Positions 23,092 through 31,849 of a stretch of 64,000 bases of DNA are shown in pieces. The DNA lies in contig NZ_SDLT01000008.1 of the NCBI RefSeq assembly GCF_004522235.1, positions 159,916-223,915 of the forward strand, given 5' to 3'. Numbering within the stretch: the first letter of the stretch is position 1; every line of letters begins with the position of its first letter. Made by a program: the position numbers and the translations under genes. The notes beneath the pieces are model-generated. The model did no database searches and had not been told where the DNA came from. It saw nothing but the letters and a program-made list of their open reading frames with translations. Origin of the DNA: Amycolatopsis nivea. Lineage in GTDB: Bacteria > Actinomycetota > Actinomycetes > Mycobacteriales > Pseudonocardiaceae.

Positions 23092-23930
23092 GGCTGCGGC
23101 ACCGGACGTTCGGAGGCCCCGGTGTAAGCGGGCAGCAGCGGCGGCGGGATCGGCCCCTTGATCCGGCGTCCGGACTGGCTTTCCTCCCAGGCGTGGGACA
23201 GGATCCCCACCGAGCGGGACAGGATGAACAGCCCGCGGCCCAGTTCCGGCGGGAACCCGAGTTCCGCGTAGACGACGGCGGTCGCCCCGTCGATGTTCAT
23301 CGGGACCGGTTTGGCCCGCCCGGCCGCCAGCTGCCGTTCGAGTTCCCTGGCGACGGCGAGGAACCGCCCGTCGACCACCCCGGCCGCGGCTTGGTCGGCC
23401 ACCGCCTCCAGCAGGGGGTCGCGGCGCGGGTCGCGCGGGTGGAACCGGTGCCCGAAGCCGGGTATGTGCTGCCGGCGGGAGCGGAAGTCCGTCAGCGTCT
23501 TGGCGACCGCGGTCTCGAGACCGTCCTTTTCGGACTCCGCGCGGAGCTGGCCGAGGAGTTCCATGCACTGCTGTCCTGCGCCGCCGTGCACGTCGCCGAG
23601 CAGGCCGACGCCGGTGGACATCGCGCCGTGCAGGCCGACGCCGCACGTGGCCGCCATCCGCGCCGCGGCGATCGACGGGGCCTGCGGGCCGTGGTCCACC
23701 GCGGCGACGAGGGCCTTCTCCAGCAGCGCGGCCTGTGCCTTGCCGGGCAGCTCCCCGCGCACCATCAGCCAGACCGTCTCCGCGAAGCCCGCGCCGGAGA
23801 TCAAGTCCTGCACCGGATAGCCGCGCAGCCGGATGCTCCCGGGCTCGATGTCTGAGACCGCGGTGGACCACCATTCGGTCACGTCCCGGGTCGACGTCGC
23901 CCGGACCGCTTCTTCGCGAGCGGAGGTCAT
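23088..23930 (-). CDS. citryl-CoA lyase / citrate synthase-like protein
   Basis: A 280-aa protein corresponding to the C-terminal catalytic part of citrate synthases: IRLRGYPVQDLISGAGFAETVWLMVRGELP, GLHGAMSTGVGLLGDVHGGAGQQ, the active-site PGFGHRFHPRDPRRDPL with the catalytic histidine, and NIDGATAVVYAELGFPPELGRGLF. The short length and the partnership with a CaiB-type CoA-transferase fit citryl-CoA lyase (citryl-CoA to acetyl-CoA plus oxaloacetate) better than full citrate synthase. It overlaps both neighbours by 4 bp. A citramalyl- or related CoA lyase is the alternative. Confidence 0.75.
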   Translation of the reverse strand: MTSAREEAVRATSTRDVTEWWSTAVSDIEPGSIRLRGYPVQDLISGAGFAETVWLMVRGELPGKAQAALLEKALVAAVDHGPQAPSIAAARMAATCGVGLHGAMSTGVGLLGDVHGGAGQQCMELLGQLRAESEKDGLETAVAKTLTDFRSRRQHIPGFGHRFHPRDPRRDPLLEAVADQAAAGVVDGRFLAVARELERQLAAGRAKPVPMNIDGATAVVYAELGFPPELGRGLFILSRSVGILSHAWEESQSGRRIKGPIPPPLLPAYTGASERPVPQP

Positions 23931-25132
23931 ACCGCCTTCTCCTCCCGCAGCCGGGCGATCTCGGGTTCCGCGAACCCCAGTTCCCGCAGGACCGCGTCGG
24001 TGTGTTCGCCCAGCCGCGGCGGTCGCGAGCCGGCGGCGACCCGTGCGCCGTCGACCCGGGTGGGGGCGCCGAGCACCCGCATCGCTCCGCCGGCCGCGGC
24101 GGGCGATTCGACTGTCGTGACGAGTTCGCGGTGCGCGATCTGTTCCGACGCCAGTGCTTCGGGCACGGAAACCACCGGCGCGGCCGGTACTCCGGCCTCC
24201 AGCAGGATCTCGTCCCACTCCGCCGCGCTCTTTTCCTTGAGGGAGGTCTCCAGCTCCGCTCGCAGGGCCTCCCGGTTGCGCTTGCGGTCCTCGCGGACGG
24301 CGAACCTCGGATCGCTGATCAGCTCCTCGCGGCCGAGCACCCGGCAGAGGACCTCGTACTGCTCCTGCTTGTTCGCCGCGATGTTGAGCGCGCCGTCGCC
24401 GGTCTCGAAGGTGCCGGACGGCGCGGAGGTGATGTTCTCGTTGGCCATCGGAGCCGGTTCGCGGCCGCCGATCAGATGATCCGACACCACCCAGCCCATG
24501 GCGGTGAGCGCGGCGTCCAGCATCGAGGTGTCGAGGAAAGCTCCTTGGCCGGTGCGGCGCTGGCGGAGCAGCGCCGAGGAGATCGCGAACGCCGCGGCGA
24601 GCCCGCCGAAGCTGTCGCACACCGGGAACCCGACTCGCAGCGGCGCGACCTCCGGCGTGCCGGTCACGCTCATGATGCCCGAAAGCCCTTGGACGACCTG
24701 GTCGTAAGCCGGCCTGCGCCGCATCGGCCCGGTCGCGCCGAATCCCGAGACGGCGCAGTAGACCAGTCTCGGGTTGATTTCCCGCAGCCGGTCCCAGCCG
24801 AACCCGAGACGCTCCAGCACTCCGGGACGGAAGTTCTCCAGCAGCACATCGGCGCGCGCCACCAGCTTCGCGAAGACGTCCTTGCCCCCCTCGCTCTTGA
24901 GGTCGACCGTCACGGACCGCTTTCCGGAGTTCTGGGCGAGAAACGAGACGCCGAGCCCTTCGCCGGACAGCTCCGGATCGGCGCCGAGCTGGCGGGCGAG
25001 GTCGCCGGTGCCGGGCGGTTCGACCTTGATCACCTCGGCGCCCATCAGCGCGAGCTGGTACCCGGCGAACGGACCGGCCAGCACGTTGGTGAGGTCGAGG
25101 ACGCGCACGCCCTCGAGCAGGTCGGCGGTCAC
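23927..25132 (-). CDS. CaiB/BaiF-type (class III) CoA-transferase
   Basis: A 401-aa class III CoA-transferase: N-terminal GVRVLDLTNVLAGPFAGYQLALMGAEVIKVEPPGTGD, then NSGKRSVTVDLKSEGGKDVF, the ENFRPGVLERLGFGWDRL motif and DTSMLDAALTAMG. The catalytic aspartate of the family lies in the central region. It probably moves CoA onto citrate or a related tricarboxylate so that the downstream lyase can cleave it; the substrate is inferred from the operon. Start GTG 25132 overlaps the IclR stop by 4 bp. Confidence 0.85.
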   Translation of the reverse strand: MTADLLEGVRVLDLTNVLAGPFAGYQLALMGAEVIKVEPPGTGDLARQLGADPELSGEGLGVSFLAQNSGKRSVTVDLKSEGGKDVFAKLVARADVLLENFRPGVLERLGFGWDRLREINPRLVYCAVSGFGATGPMRRRPAYDQVVQGLSGIMSVTGTPEVAPLRVGFPVCDSFGGLAAAFAISSALLRQRRTGQGAFLDTSMLDAALTAMGWVVSDHLIGGREPAPMANENITSAPSGTFETGDGALNIAANKQEQYEVLCRVLGREELISDPRFAVREDRKRNREALRAELETSLKEKSAAEWDEILLEAGVPAAPVVSVPEALASEQIAHRELVTTVESPAAAGGAMRVLGAPTRVDGARVAAGSRPPRLGEHTDAVLRELGFAEPEIARLREEKAV

Positions 25133-25905
25133 AGGAACACCTCCACCGGGCCGAGCCCGGCTTCGCTGATCTCGCGGGCGGCCGCGGTCACCGCGTCGAC
25201 GTAGCGGCCGACGCGATCGGCGGTGAAGCGCGAGGTCGGCCCGCTCGCGGACAGTGCCGCGATCACCCGGCCGTCCTTGGCGAAAATCGGGGCGGCCACC
25301 GCCGACGCGCCCAGTTCGCGTTCGCCGTGCGTCACCGCGTAGCCCGCCTCGCGGATGCTGGCGACCTCCCGCCGCAGCGGCTCCAGTTCGAGGCCGGACC
25401 GGCGGCCGGCCAGCTCGTGCAGCACCTCGTCCGGCGCGCCGCCGAGCAGGATCTTGGCGCTGGCCCCGCTCGCCAGCGGATACGGCACGCCGACGGCGAC
25501 CACGCTGCGGACCGTCGCGGTGCCCTCAGCCTGGGCGATCGCGGTCCGGTCGAGGCCGCGGCGGACGTAGACGTTCACGGTCTCGCCGCAGGATTCGGCG
25601 AGCCGCGCCATGATCTGGCGCGCCTCCGGGCCCACCTCCCACAGCGCTTCCGCGAGCTTGACCCAGCGGAGGAGACCCGCGCCGGGTCCGTAGGAGGAGT
25701 CGCCGCGGTCCACGATCAGCCCCAGGGATTCGAGCGTCGCGAGCAGCCGCACGACGGTGGTCTTCGGCAGGCCGGTGAGTGCGACCAGCTCGCGGAGCTG
25801 CCGGATCGGATGCGCCGCGTCGAACAGTTCCAACACCTCGACAGCTCTCGCGATGCTGCGCACGCCGCCGTCGACCCGCGTGGAAGCGGTACCAGTCTCA
25901 GCCAT
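25129..25905 (-). CDS. IclR-family regulator of the tricarboxylate cluster
   Basis: A 258-aa regulator: HTH at about 15-75 (RSIARAVEVLELFDAAHPIRQLRELVALTGLPKTTVVRLLATLESLG) and IclR effector domain after it (GETVNVYVRRGLDRTAIAQ, ASGASAKILLGG). I chose ATG 25905; an ATG four codons upstream (25917) is also possible. It is first in the minus-strand operon and divergent from the tcuA-like gene. The 155-bp gap holds GGTT/AACC half-sites (25930-25955) that may be its operator. Confidence 0.85.
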   Translation of the reverse strand: MAETGTASTRVDGGVRSIARAVEVLELFDAAHPIRQLRELVALTGLPKTTVVRLLATLESLGLIVDRGDSSYGPGAGLLRWVKLAEALWEVGPEARQIMARLAESCGETVNVYVRRGLDRTAIAQAEGTATVRSVVAVGVPYPLASGASAKILLGGAPDEVLHELAGRRSGLELEPLRREVASIREAGYAVTHGERELGASAVAAPIFAKDGRVIAALSASGPTSRFTADRVGRYVDAVTAAAREISEAGLGPVEVFL

Positions 25906-26060
25906 GTCCACCACCATAGACCGTCAGATGGTTCGCGTAAACCGCATTGTGGGTTGACTGAGCCTTGAGCGCGTGTTCTCCTACTTTCCGCGATGCTCGG
26001 ACTGGACAGCGGAATTCTTGAACCGCTCAATGGCGCGCTCGGGACGAGAAAGGGAGTTTC

Positions 26061-27446
26061 GTGAGTCGACAACAGGCAGATCTGGTCGTGGTGGGGTGCG
26101 GCGCGGGCGGGCTCGCGACCGCGGTGCGGTTTCTCGAATGCCGTCCGGAAGGCCGGGTCGTCGTGCTCGAACGGACGTCGAAGGCTCAGCGCGGCGGCAA
26201 CACCGCGTGGACCGGCGCGTTCTTCCGGCTCGAACCGGACGGCGAACCGGCTGCCGACTTCTCCGCCCGGATGCGCGACCTGAGCGGCGGACGCACCGAT
26301 CCGGCGATCATCGGCAGGCTGGCCGCACTGGCCCGGCCCACGATGGAGTGGCTCAACGAGAACGGCGTCGCCACCAAACCGGACCTGACCTACTTCCTGA
26401 CCTCGAAGGGTCCGCGGCTGATGCCCGTCGGCGGCGGCGCGGCGATCGTCGAAACCCTTGCCGCGCGGGTGGAAACCCTCGGCGGGACCATCCGCTACGA
26501 CACCGCCGCCCACGACCTCGTCCAGGACGAGACCGGCGCGGTGACCGGCGTCGTCACGGCGGACGGCACGCGCTGGGAAGCGCCGACAGTGGTGCTCGCC
26601 TGCGGCGGTTTCGAAGGAAGCACGGCACTGCTCGACCGCCACCTCGGCGAGCGCGGGCACGAACTCTCGCCGATCGCCCCCGGCGGGCGCGCCAACCAGG
26701 GCGAGGGCATCGAAATGGGCGTGCGGGCGGGCGCGGCGACGGACGGGCAGTTCGAGCGCTTCCACGGCGAGCCGGTCGATCCGCGCACCCGTTCGCCGGA
26801 AGCGCTGGTCATGGTCTACCCGTACGGCATTCTGGTCGACCACCGCGCGCAGCGGTTCCTCGACGAGGGTTCCGACACCCCGGACAACACCTTCGAGTCG
26901 GTGGCCTACCGGATCTGGCGCGACGCCGACCAGTTCGCCTACGTCGTCGCGGACCAGAAACTGGTGTGCCAGGACATCACCCGCGCCGTGCTGACCGACC
27001 GCGAGCCCGAAACCGCCGACACCCTCGAAGCGCTGGCGCAGCGGCTCGATCTCGACCCTGCCGCGCTCGTGGCGACCGTCGAGGCCTACAACGCCGCGGC
27101 CAGGCCGGGCCCGCTCGACGTCACCTCGCTCGACGGGATCGCGACCAGCGGTCTCGAACCGCCGAAATCCAACTGGGCCCGCCCGATCGACGAGCCGCCG
27201 TACGTCGCGTGGCCGGTCACCTGCGCCATCACCTTCACCTTCGGCGGCCTCAAAACCGACGAACACGCCCGCGTCGTGGACCGTCTCGGCGCACCGATTC
27301 CCGGCCTGTACGCCGTCGGCGAGACCGCCGGGATCTACCACGGCAAATACCCCGGCGCGACCTCCGTCCTGCGGGCCCTCTGCTTCGGCCGGGTCGCCGG
27401 GGAAGCGGCGGCGTCCCGTTCCACCACCCCGAGCACCGCGGCTTGA
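26061..27446 (+). CDS. tcuA: FAD-dependent tricarballylate dehydrogenase-like protein
   Basis: A 461-aa flavoprotein of the fumarate reductase/succinate dehydrogenase family. It has an N-terminal dinucleotide motif VVGCGAGG, RGGNTAWTGAF, VVLACGGFEGS, a YGILVDHRAQRFLDEG segment and a C-terminal run through WARPIDEPPY and AITFTFGGLKTDEHARV, a pattern I recognise from TcuA. TcuA oxidises tricarballylate to cis-aconitate, the substrate of the aconitase in the divergent operon. Start GTG 26061 has GAAAGGGA upstream. It is followed after 17 bp by an MHS transporter. A fumarate reductase-like activity on another polycarboxylate cannot be excluded. Confidence 0.78.
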   Translation: MSRQQADLVVVGCGAGGLATAVRFLECRPEGRVVVLERTSKAQRGGNTAWTGAFFRLEPDGEPAADFSARMRDLSGGRTDPAIIGRLAALARPTMEWLNENGVATKPDLTYFLTSKGPRLMPVGGGAAIVETLAARVETLGGTIRYDTAAHDLVQDETGAVTGVVTADGTRWEAPTVVLACGGFEGSTALLDRHLGERGHELSPIAPGGRANQGEGIEMGVRAGAATDGQFERFHGEPVDPRTRSPEALVMVYPYGILVDHRAQRFLDEGSDTPDNTFESVAYRIWRDADQFAYVVADQKLVCQDITRAVLTDREPETADTLEALAQRLDLDPAALVATVEAYNAAARPGPLDVTSLDGIATSGLEPPKSNWARPIDEPPYVAWPVTCAITFTFGGLKTDEHARVVDRLGAPIPGLYAVGETAGIYHGKYPGATSVLRALCFGRVAGEAAASRSTTPSTAA

Positions 27447-27463
27447 GGCCACAGGAGACAGCC

Positions 27464-28774
27464 ATGAACCCGTCCACCCGCAGCATGTCCCGGCGCGCCG
27501 CCGTCGCGAGCCTCGTCGGCACCACCATCGAATGGTTCGACTTCTTCATCTACGGGCTCGCCGCGGCCCTGGTCTTCGGCGAGCTGTTCTTTCCCGAGGC
27601 CGACCCGCACAGCGGACGGCTGGCGTCGTTCGCCACGCTCGGCGTCGCGTTCGTCGCCCGGCCGATCGGAGCCGCGATCTTCGGCCACCTCGGCGACAAA
27701 TTCGGCCGCCGGACCACGCTGATCGCGACCCTGGGCGTCATGGGCGCGTCGACCGGGCTGATCGGGGTGCTGCCGACCTACCGCTCGATCGGCATCGCGG
27801 CCCCGATCCTGCTGATCGCGTTGCGGCTGCTGCAGGGCCTCGCGGTCGGCGGCGAATGGGGCGGCGCGGTGCTGATGTCGGTCGAGCACGCGCCGCCGTC
27901 GCGCCGGCGGCTGTTCGGGTCCGCGCCGCAGATGGGCAGCCCGCTCGGCCTGGTGCTCGCCACGGCCGTCATGTCCGCGGTGTCGGCGCTGCCGGACGAC
28001 CAGTTGCTCGCCTGGGGCTGGCGGATCCCGTTCCTCGCCGGTTTCGTACTCGTCGGCGTCGGATTGGTGATCCGGCTCGGAGTCGCCGAACCGGAGCAGT
28101 TCAGCGAGCTCAAGTCGGCCGGACGGACGGCGCGGCTGCCGCTGCGCGAAGTCTTCACCGGTGCGCTGCGCGGACTCGCCGCCGGCACCGGCGTGCAGGC
28201 GGCGGTCAACGTCGTCTTCTACCTGATCTCGGTGTACTTCCTGACCTACGCGACGGCGTCGCTGGGCATGCCCCGCAACACCGCACTGCTCATCGTGATG
28301 ATCGCGGCCGCCGTCGACCTGCTCGCACTGCCGCTCGTAGCCTCGGTGAGCGACCGGATCGGCGCGCGCCCGGTGCTGCTCGGCGGAATCGCTTTCACCG
28401 CCGTCGCCGTGTTCCCGTTCTTCTGGTTGCTGGACGGCGACCACGCGGTGGTCACCGGCGTCGTGATCACCGTCATGATGCTGGGCGCGCACGCCACCGT
28501 GTACTCCGTGATTTCCAGCGTGATCGCCGACCAGTTCGACACCCGCGTCCGCTACAGCGGCACCGCGCTGAGCAACGCGCTCGGGGCGCTGATCTTCAGC
28601 GCTCCCACGCCTTTCATCGCCGAAGCCGTGGTCGGCAACGGCACCCGGTGGTGGCCGCTCGCGTTGCTGACCGTTGTCGCCGCTGCCATCTCGCTTGTCG
28701 CTGTCGCCGGTACTTCGCGCCGTCGGCGGTCCGCCGCCCCGGCGACCGAACCGGCCGCCTCCGCCTCCGCCTGA
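27464..28774 (+). CDS. MFS metabolite:H+ symporter (MHS/citrate-shikimate type)
   Basis: A 436-aa, 12-helix transporter. MHS hallmarks are the start of helix 1 (VGTTIEWFDFFIYGLAAALVF), FGHLGDKFGRRTTL between helices 2 and 3, LRLLQGLAVGGEWGGAVL and SDRIGARPVL in the second half. The family imports citrate, ketoglutarate, shikimate and similar acids with protons; next to the tcuA-like gene a tricarballylate or citrate substrate is likely. ATG 27464 has AGGAGA upstream. A much longer in-frame extension to the left lies antisense-like over tcuA and is not real. Confidence 0.88.
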   Translation: MNPSTRSMSRRAAVASLVGTTIEWFDFFIYGLAAALVFGELFFPEADPHSGRLASFATLGVAFVARPIGAAIFGHLGDKFGRRTTLIATLGVMGASTGLIGVLPTYRSIGIAAPILLIALRLLQGLAVGGEWGGAVLMSVEHAPPSRRRLFGSAPQMGSPLGLVLATAVMSAVSALPDDQLLAWGWRIPFLAGFVLVGVGLVIRLGVAEPEQFSELKSAGRTARLPLREVFTGALRGLAAGTGVQAAVNVVFYLISVYFLTYATASLGMPRNTALLIVMIAAAVDLLALPLVASVSDRIGARPVLLGGIAFTAVAVFPFFWLLDGDHAVVTGVVITVMMLGAHATVYSVISSVIADQFDTRVRYSGTALSNALGALIFSAPTPFIAEAVVGNGTRWWPLALLTVVAAAISLVAVAGTSRRRRSAAPATEPAASASA

Positions 28775-28798
28775 ACACCTGTTGGGAGAACTGCTTTC

Positions 28799-30283
28799 AT
28801 GTCCACCGAGAACTACGAGATGCTGATCGACGGAAAATGGCGCGTCGCGTCCGACGGCGCCACCTTCCCGTCGGTCAACCCGTTCGACGGCCAGGAGTGG
28901 GCGCACGTGCCCGCCGCCACGGTCCAGGACGTCGACGACGCGGTCACCGCGGCCCGGCGCGCGTTCGACGAGGGACCGTGGGCGCAGTCGACCCCGTTGC
29001 GACGCGCCGCTCTGCTGCGGAAATTCGGCGACCTCATCAAGGAAAACGCCGACGAACTCGCCCGCATCCAGGTGCTCGAAAACGGCAAGCTCATCCGCGA
29101 GGTCGCCGGTCAGACCGCCGCGCTGGCCAACCACTGCTACTTCTTCGCGGGTGTGGCCGAAGCTCCGGTGGGGGAGACGCTCGCGAGCAGCGTGCCCAAC
29201 ATGCAGGTGTTCACGGTGCGCGAGCCGATCGGCGTGGTCGCGGCCATCACGCCGTGGAACAGTCCGCTGGCGCTCCTGCTGTGGAAGCTCTGTCCCGCTC
29301 TCGCCGCCGGGAACACGGTGGTGGTCAAGCCGTCCGAGATCACGCCAGTGTCCACGCTGGTGCTGGCCAGGCTGATCCAGGAGGCCGGGTTCCCAGACGG
29401 GGTCGTCAATGTCGTCACTGGCGCGGGCGAGGCAGGCGCCGCGCTCGCCGGGCACCGCGGCGTCGACAAGATCGCCTTCACCGGATCGACCGCGGTGGGC
29501 AAGAAGATCGCGGTGACCGCGGCGGAACGGCTCGCCCGCGTTTCGCTGGAGCTGGGCGGGAAATCCCCGAACATCGTGTTCCCGGACGCCGATCTGGACA
29601 ACGCGGTCAACGGCGTCGTCGCGGGGATCTTCGCCGCCACCGGGCAGACGTGCATGGCCGGGTCCCGGGTCCTCGTCCACGAGGACGTTCACGACGAGTT
29701 CGCCGCCGCGCTGATCGAGCGCACCGAGCGGATCAAACTCGGCGACCCGCTCGACCCGGACACCGAGATGGGGACGGTCGCCTGCCAGGCGCAGTACGAC
29801 AAGGTGCTGCACTACATCGAGGTCGCCAAGGCCGACGGCGCACAGCTGGCGGCAGGCGGCGGCCGGCCCGAGGATCCCGCGCTGAGCAAGGGATTGTTCG
29901 TCCGCCCGACCGTGTTCACCGGGGTCGCCAACGACATGCGGATCGCCCGCGAGGAGGTGTTCGGGCCGGTCGCCGTCGTCATCAAGTTCCGGGACGAGGA
30001 CGACGCCGTCCGCATCGCCAACGACACCGCGTTCGGGCTGGCGGCCGGCGTCTGGACCCGCGACGTCGCCCGCGCGCACCGGATGATCCGCCGTCTGCGC
30101 GCGGGCAGCGTCTGGGTGAACAACTACCGCAAGACGAACTACGTGGCCCCGTTCGGCGGGTTCAAGGAAAGCGGCATCGGCCGGGAGAACGGGTTCCACG
30201 CGATCGAGGAGTACACCGAGGTCAAAACCGCGTGGATCGACACCGGCAACCGCATCGCCGATCCGTTCAACCCGCGCGCGTGA
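28799..30283 (+). CDS. NAD(P)-dependent aldehyde dehydrogenase
   Basis: A 494-aa ALDH with all family landmarks: ITPWNSPLALLLWKLCPALAAGNTVVVKPSE (NAD site), FTGSTAVGKKI, general base Glu251 in LELGGKSPN, nucleophile Cys285 in GQTCMAGSR, and the EEVFGPV motif. It is last of the tcuA-transporter operon (24 bp gap). Its aldehyde substrate is unknown; it could feed a carboxylate into the pathway or be a dehydrogenase for a related semialdehyde. A terminator-like hairpin follows immediately. Confidence 0.9.
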   Translation: MSTENYEMLIDGKWRVASDGATFPSVNPFDGQEWAHVPAATVQDVDDAVTAARRAFDEGPWAQSTPLRRAALLRKFGDLIKENADELARIQVLENGKLIREVAGQTAALANHCYFFAGVAEAPVGETLASSVPNMQVFTVREPIGVVAAITPWNSPLALLLWKLCPALAAGNTVVVKPSEITPVSTLVLARLIQEAGFPDGVVNVVTGAGEAGAALAGHRGVDKIAFTGSTAVGKKIAVTAAERLARVSLELGGKSPNIVFPDADLDNAVNGVVAGIFAATGQTCMAGSRVLVHEDVHDEFAAALIERTERIKLGDPLDPDTEMGTVACQAQYDKVLHYIEVAKADGAQLAAGGGRPEDPALSKGLFVRPTVFTGVANDMRIAREEVFGPVAVVIKFRDEDDAVRIANDTAFGLAAGVWTRDVARAHRMIRRLRAGSVWVNNYRKTNYVAPFGGFKESGIGRENGFHAIEEYTEVKTAWIDTGNRIADPFNPRA

Positions 30284-30295
30284 GCGGCGACCGAG

Positions 30296-30328
30296 GCCGC
30301 GCTGACGAGGCTTCGCCGTCGGCGCGGC
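30296..30328. terminator. bidirectional terminator between the aldehyde dehydrogenase and hsaB
   Basis: GCCGCGCTGACG (30296-30307) pairs with CGTCGGCGCGGC (30317-30328), with one G-U pair and a 9-nt loop. It fills the gap between convergent genes. Confidence 0.6.
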
Positions 30329-30859
30329 TCAGCGGTCGCTCCACCCCCAGAGATAACCCGGCACCTCGTCCGGACTTCCTTCGACGCCGAAATCGCCGCG
30401 GTAGAAAATCATCGGCCGTTCGTCAGCTCCGGGGTCGAGGGCGAGCACCCGGCCGAGGACGACGTCGTGGTCGCCCGCGCGGTGCACTGTCTCGATCTCG
30501 GCGTGCACGCGCAGCAGGACACCGGGCAATTCCGGGGTGCCCCAGCCGGAAAGCTCCCAATCCAGTCCTTCGAAGCGAAGCCCGCGGCGGGATCCGAAGC
30601 GGGCGCAGAGATCGGTTTGCGGTTCGGCGAGCACGTTGACGCAGAACCGTCCGGCGGAGCGGATGCGCGGCCACGCTCGGCCGCCGCGGTCGGCGCAGAA
30701 CAGCACCAGCGGCGGTTCCAGCGACACCGATGTGAAGGACTGGCAGGTGAATCCCACCGCCTCGTCGTGGTCGACGCCGGTCACCACGGTGACCCCGCTG
30801 GCGAACCGGCTCAGTGCGCGGCGCATCTCCAGCGGGCTCGGTGCTTCGGTGGCTTGCAT
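30329..30859 (-). CDS. hsaB: flavin reductase, HsaB-like (3-HSA hydroxylase reductase)
   Basis: A 176-aa flavin reductase-domain protein: RRALSRFASGVTVVTGVDHDEAVGFTCQSFTSVSLEPPLVLFC, then ICVNVLAEPQ-like and FEGLDW segments typical of HsaB/HpaC. It supplies reduced flavin to a two-component monooxygenase, most likely HsaA at 43.5 kb. ATG 30859 fits the domain start. It is divergent from the hsaD operon; the shared 129-bp gap contains palindrome 30902-30916 with -10 hexamers on both strands (TACCGT at 30866-30871 for this gene). Other flavin monooxygenase partners are possible. Confidence 0.75.
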   Translation of the reverse strand: MQATEAPSPLEMRRALSRFASGVTVVTGVDHDEAVGFTCQSFTSVSLEPPLVLFCADRGGRAWPRIRSAGRFCVNVLAEPQTDLCARFGSRRGLRFEGLDWELSGWGTPELPGVLLRVHAEIETVHRAGDHDVVLGRVLALDPGADERPMIFYRGDFGVEGSPDEVPGYLWGWSDR

Positions 30860-30901
30860 GACTCGACGGTAAAAGCCGCGGGCGAACCCTGATCCCGGCT
30901 C

Positions 30902-30916
30902 TCTCGGTGACCGGGA
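30902..30916. promoter_or_regulatory. TCCCGGTnACCGGGA-type operator, hsaB/hsaD bidirectional promoter
   Basis: TCTCGGTGACCGGGA (one mismatch). The centre (30909) is 40.5 bp from the centre of TAGCTT (30947-30952, plus strand, hsaD) and 40.5 bp from minus-strand TACCGT (30866-30871, hsaB). This symmetric placement suggests one bound dimer serves both promoters. Confidence 0.7.
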
Positions 30917-30988
30917 CTTCCGCCGCGCGCGGGTTCGGCGGCTGGCTAGCTTCGGCGGCATCCCGCACCCACGAGCAAGAGGTCAGCC

Positions 30989-31849
30989 ATGCCGGAACTG
31001 AGCCACGACGCGACGCTGCGCGAACTTCGCACCGACCGGGGCGTGCTGCGCTACCACGAAGCAGGCGACGGGCCGCCGGTCGTGCTGCTGCACGGATCCG
31101 GTCCCGGCGTCACCGGATGGCAGAACTTCCGCGCGAACCTGCCGTCGTTCGCCGCGCGTTTCCGGTGCCTGATCCTGGAATTTCCCGGCTTCGGCGTGAG
31201 CGATCCGATCGACGCGCCGCCGATGCCCGCCGCCGAACGCGCGGTGCTCGACCTGCTCGACGGGCTCGGCATCGCCGCGGCCGACCTGGTCGGCAACTCG
31301 ATGGGCGGATTCGTCGCCACTCGCATCGCGATCGAGCATCCGGACCGGGTTCGCCGGCTGGTGACCGTCGGCGGGATGGGCACGAACATCTTCAGCCCGG
31401 CCCCGGGCGAGGGCATCAACCTGCTGACCGAGTTCGTCGAGGACCCGACCCGCGAACGGCTCGTGCAGTGGCTGAACTCGATGGTTTTCGACCGCGGCCT
31501 GATCACCGAGGAGCTGATCGAGGAGCGGTGGAAGCTGTCTACCGCGCCGGATTCCTTGGCCAGCGCCAAGAAAATGTACGGCAAAGGGGTGCTGCAGGCG
31601 CAGGCGGCCGCGGCTTTCGACGTCACCCCGCTGTGGGCGACGCTGCGCAAGATCCGCGCCCGGACGCTCATCACCTGGGGCCGCGACGACCGGGTCAGCC
31701 CGCTCGACATGGCGCTGATTCCGATGCGCACCATTCCCCACGCGGAACTGCACATTCTCCCGAACTGCGGCCACTGGACGATGATCGAGCAGAAGGACGC
31801 GTGGGAAAGCGCCGTCCTCGCGTTCCTGCTCCGGAAGGACGGCGAGTGA
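30989..31849 (+). CDS. hsaD: meta-cleavage product hydrolase, HsaD-like (4,9-DSHA hydrolase)
   Basis: A 286-aa alpha/beta-hydrolase. Oxyanion-hole motif HGSGPGVTGWQNF, nucleophile Ser104 in VGNSMGG, acid Asp234 in WGRDDRVSPLD, and His262 in NCGHW. In steroid catabolism HsaD splits the HsaC ring-cleavage product into HIP and a C5 acid. It begins an operon with kstD and kshB; the stop overlaps the kstD start by 1 bp. Biphenyl-type MCP hydrolases share the motifs, so the steroid role rests on context. Confidence 0.83.
   Translation: MPELSHDATLRELRTDRGVLRYHEAGDGPPVVLLHGSGPGVTGWQNFRANLPSFAARFRCLILEFPGFGVSDPIDAPPMPAAERAVLDLLDGLGIAAADLVGNSMGGFVATRIAIEHPDRVRRLVTVGGMGTNIFSPAPGEGINLLTEFVEDPTRERLVQWLNSMVFDRGLITEELIEERWKLSTAPDSLASAKKMYGKGVLQAQAAAAFDVTPLWATLRKIRARTLITWGRDDRVSPLDMALIPMRTIPHAELHILPNCGHWTMIEQKDAWESAVLAFLLRKDGE

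Noticed and set aside
19759..23127. A 1122-codon open frame on the plus strand
   Set aside because: It lies antisense to aconitase and its product is arginine/glycine-rich with no domain. Long antisense frames are expected opposite high-GC genes.
25973..27463. N-terminal extension of the MHS transporter
   Set aside because: The translated extension is arginine-rich and overlaps tcuA in another frame. The transporter begins at ATG 27464 with its own ribosome site.
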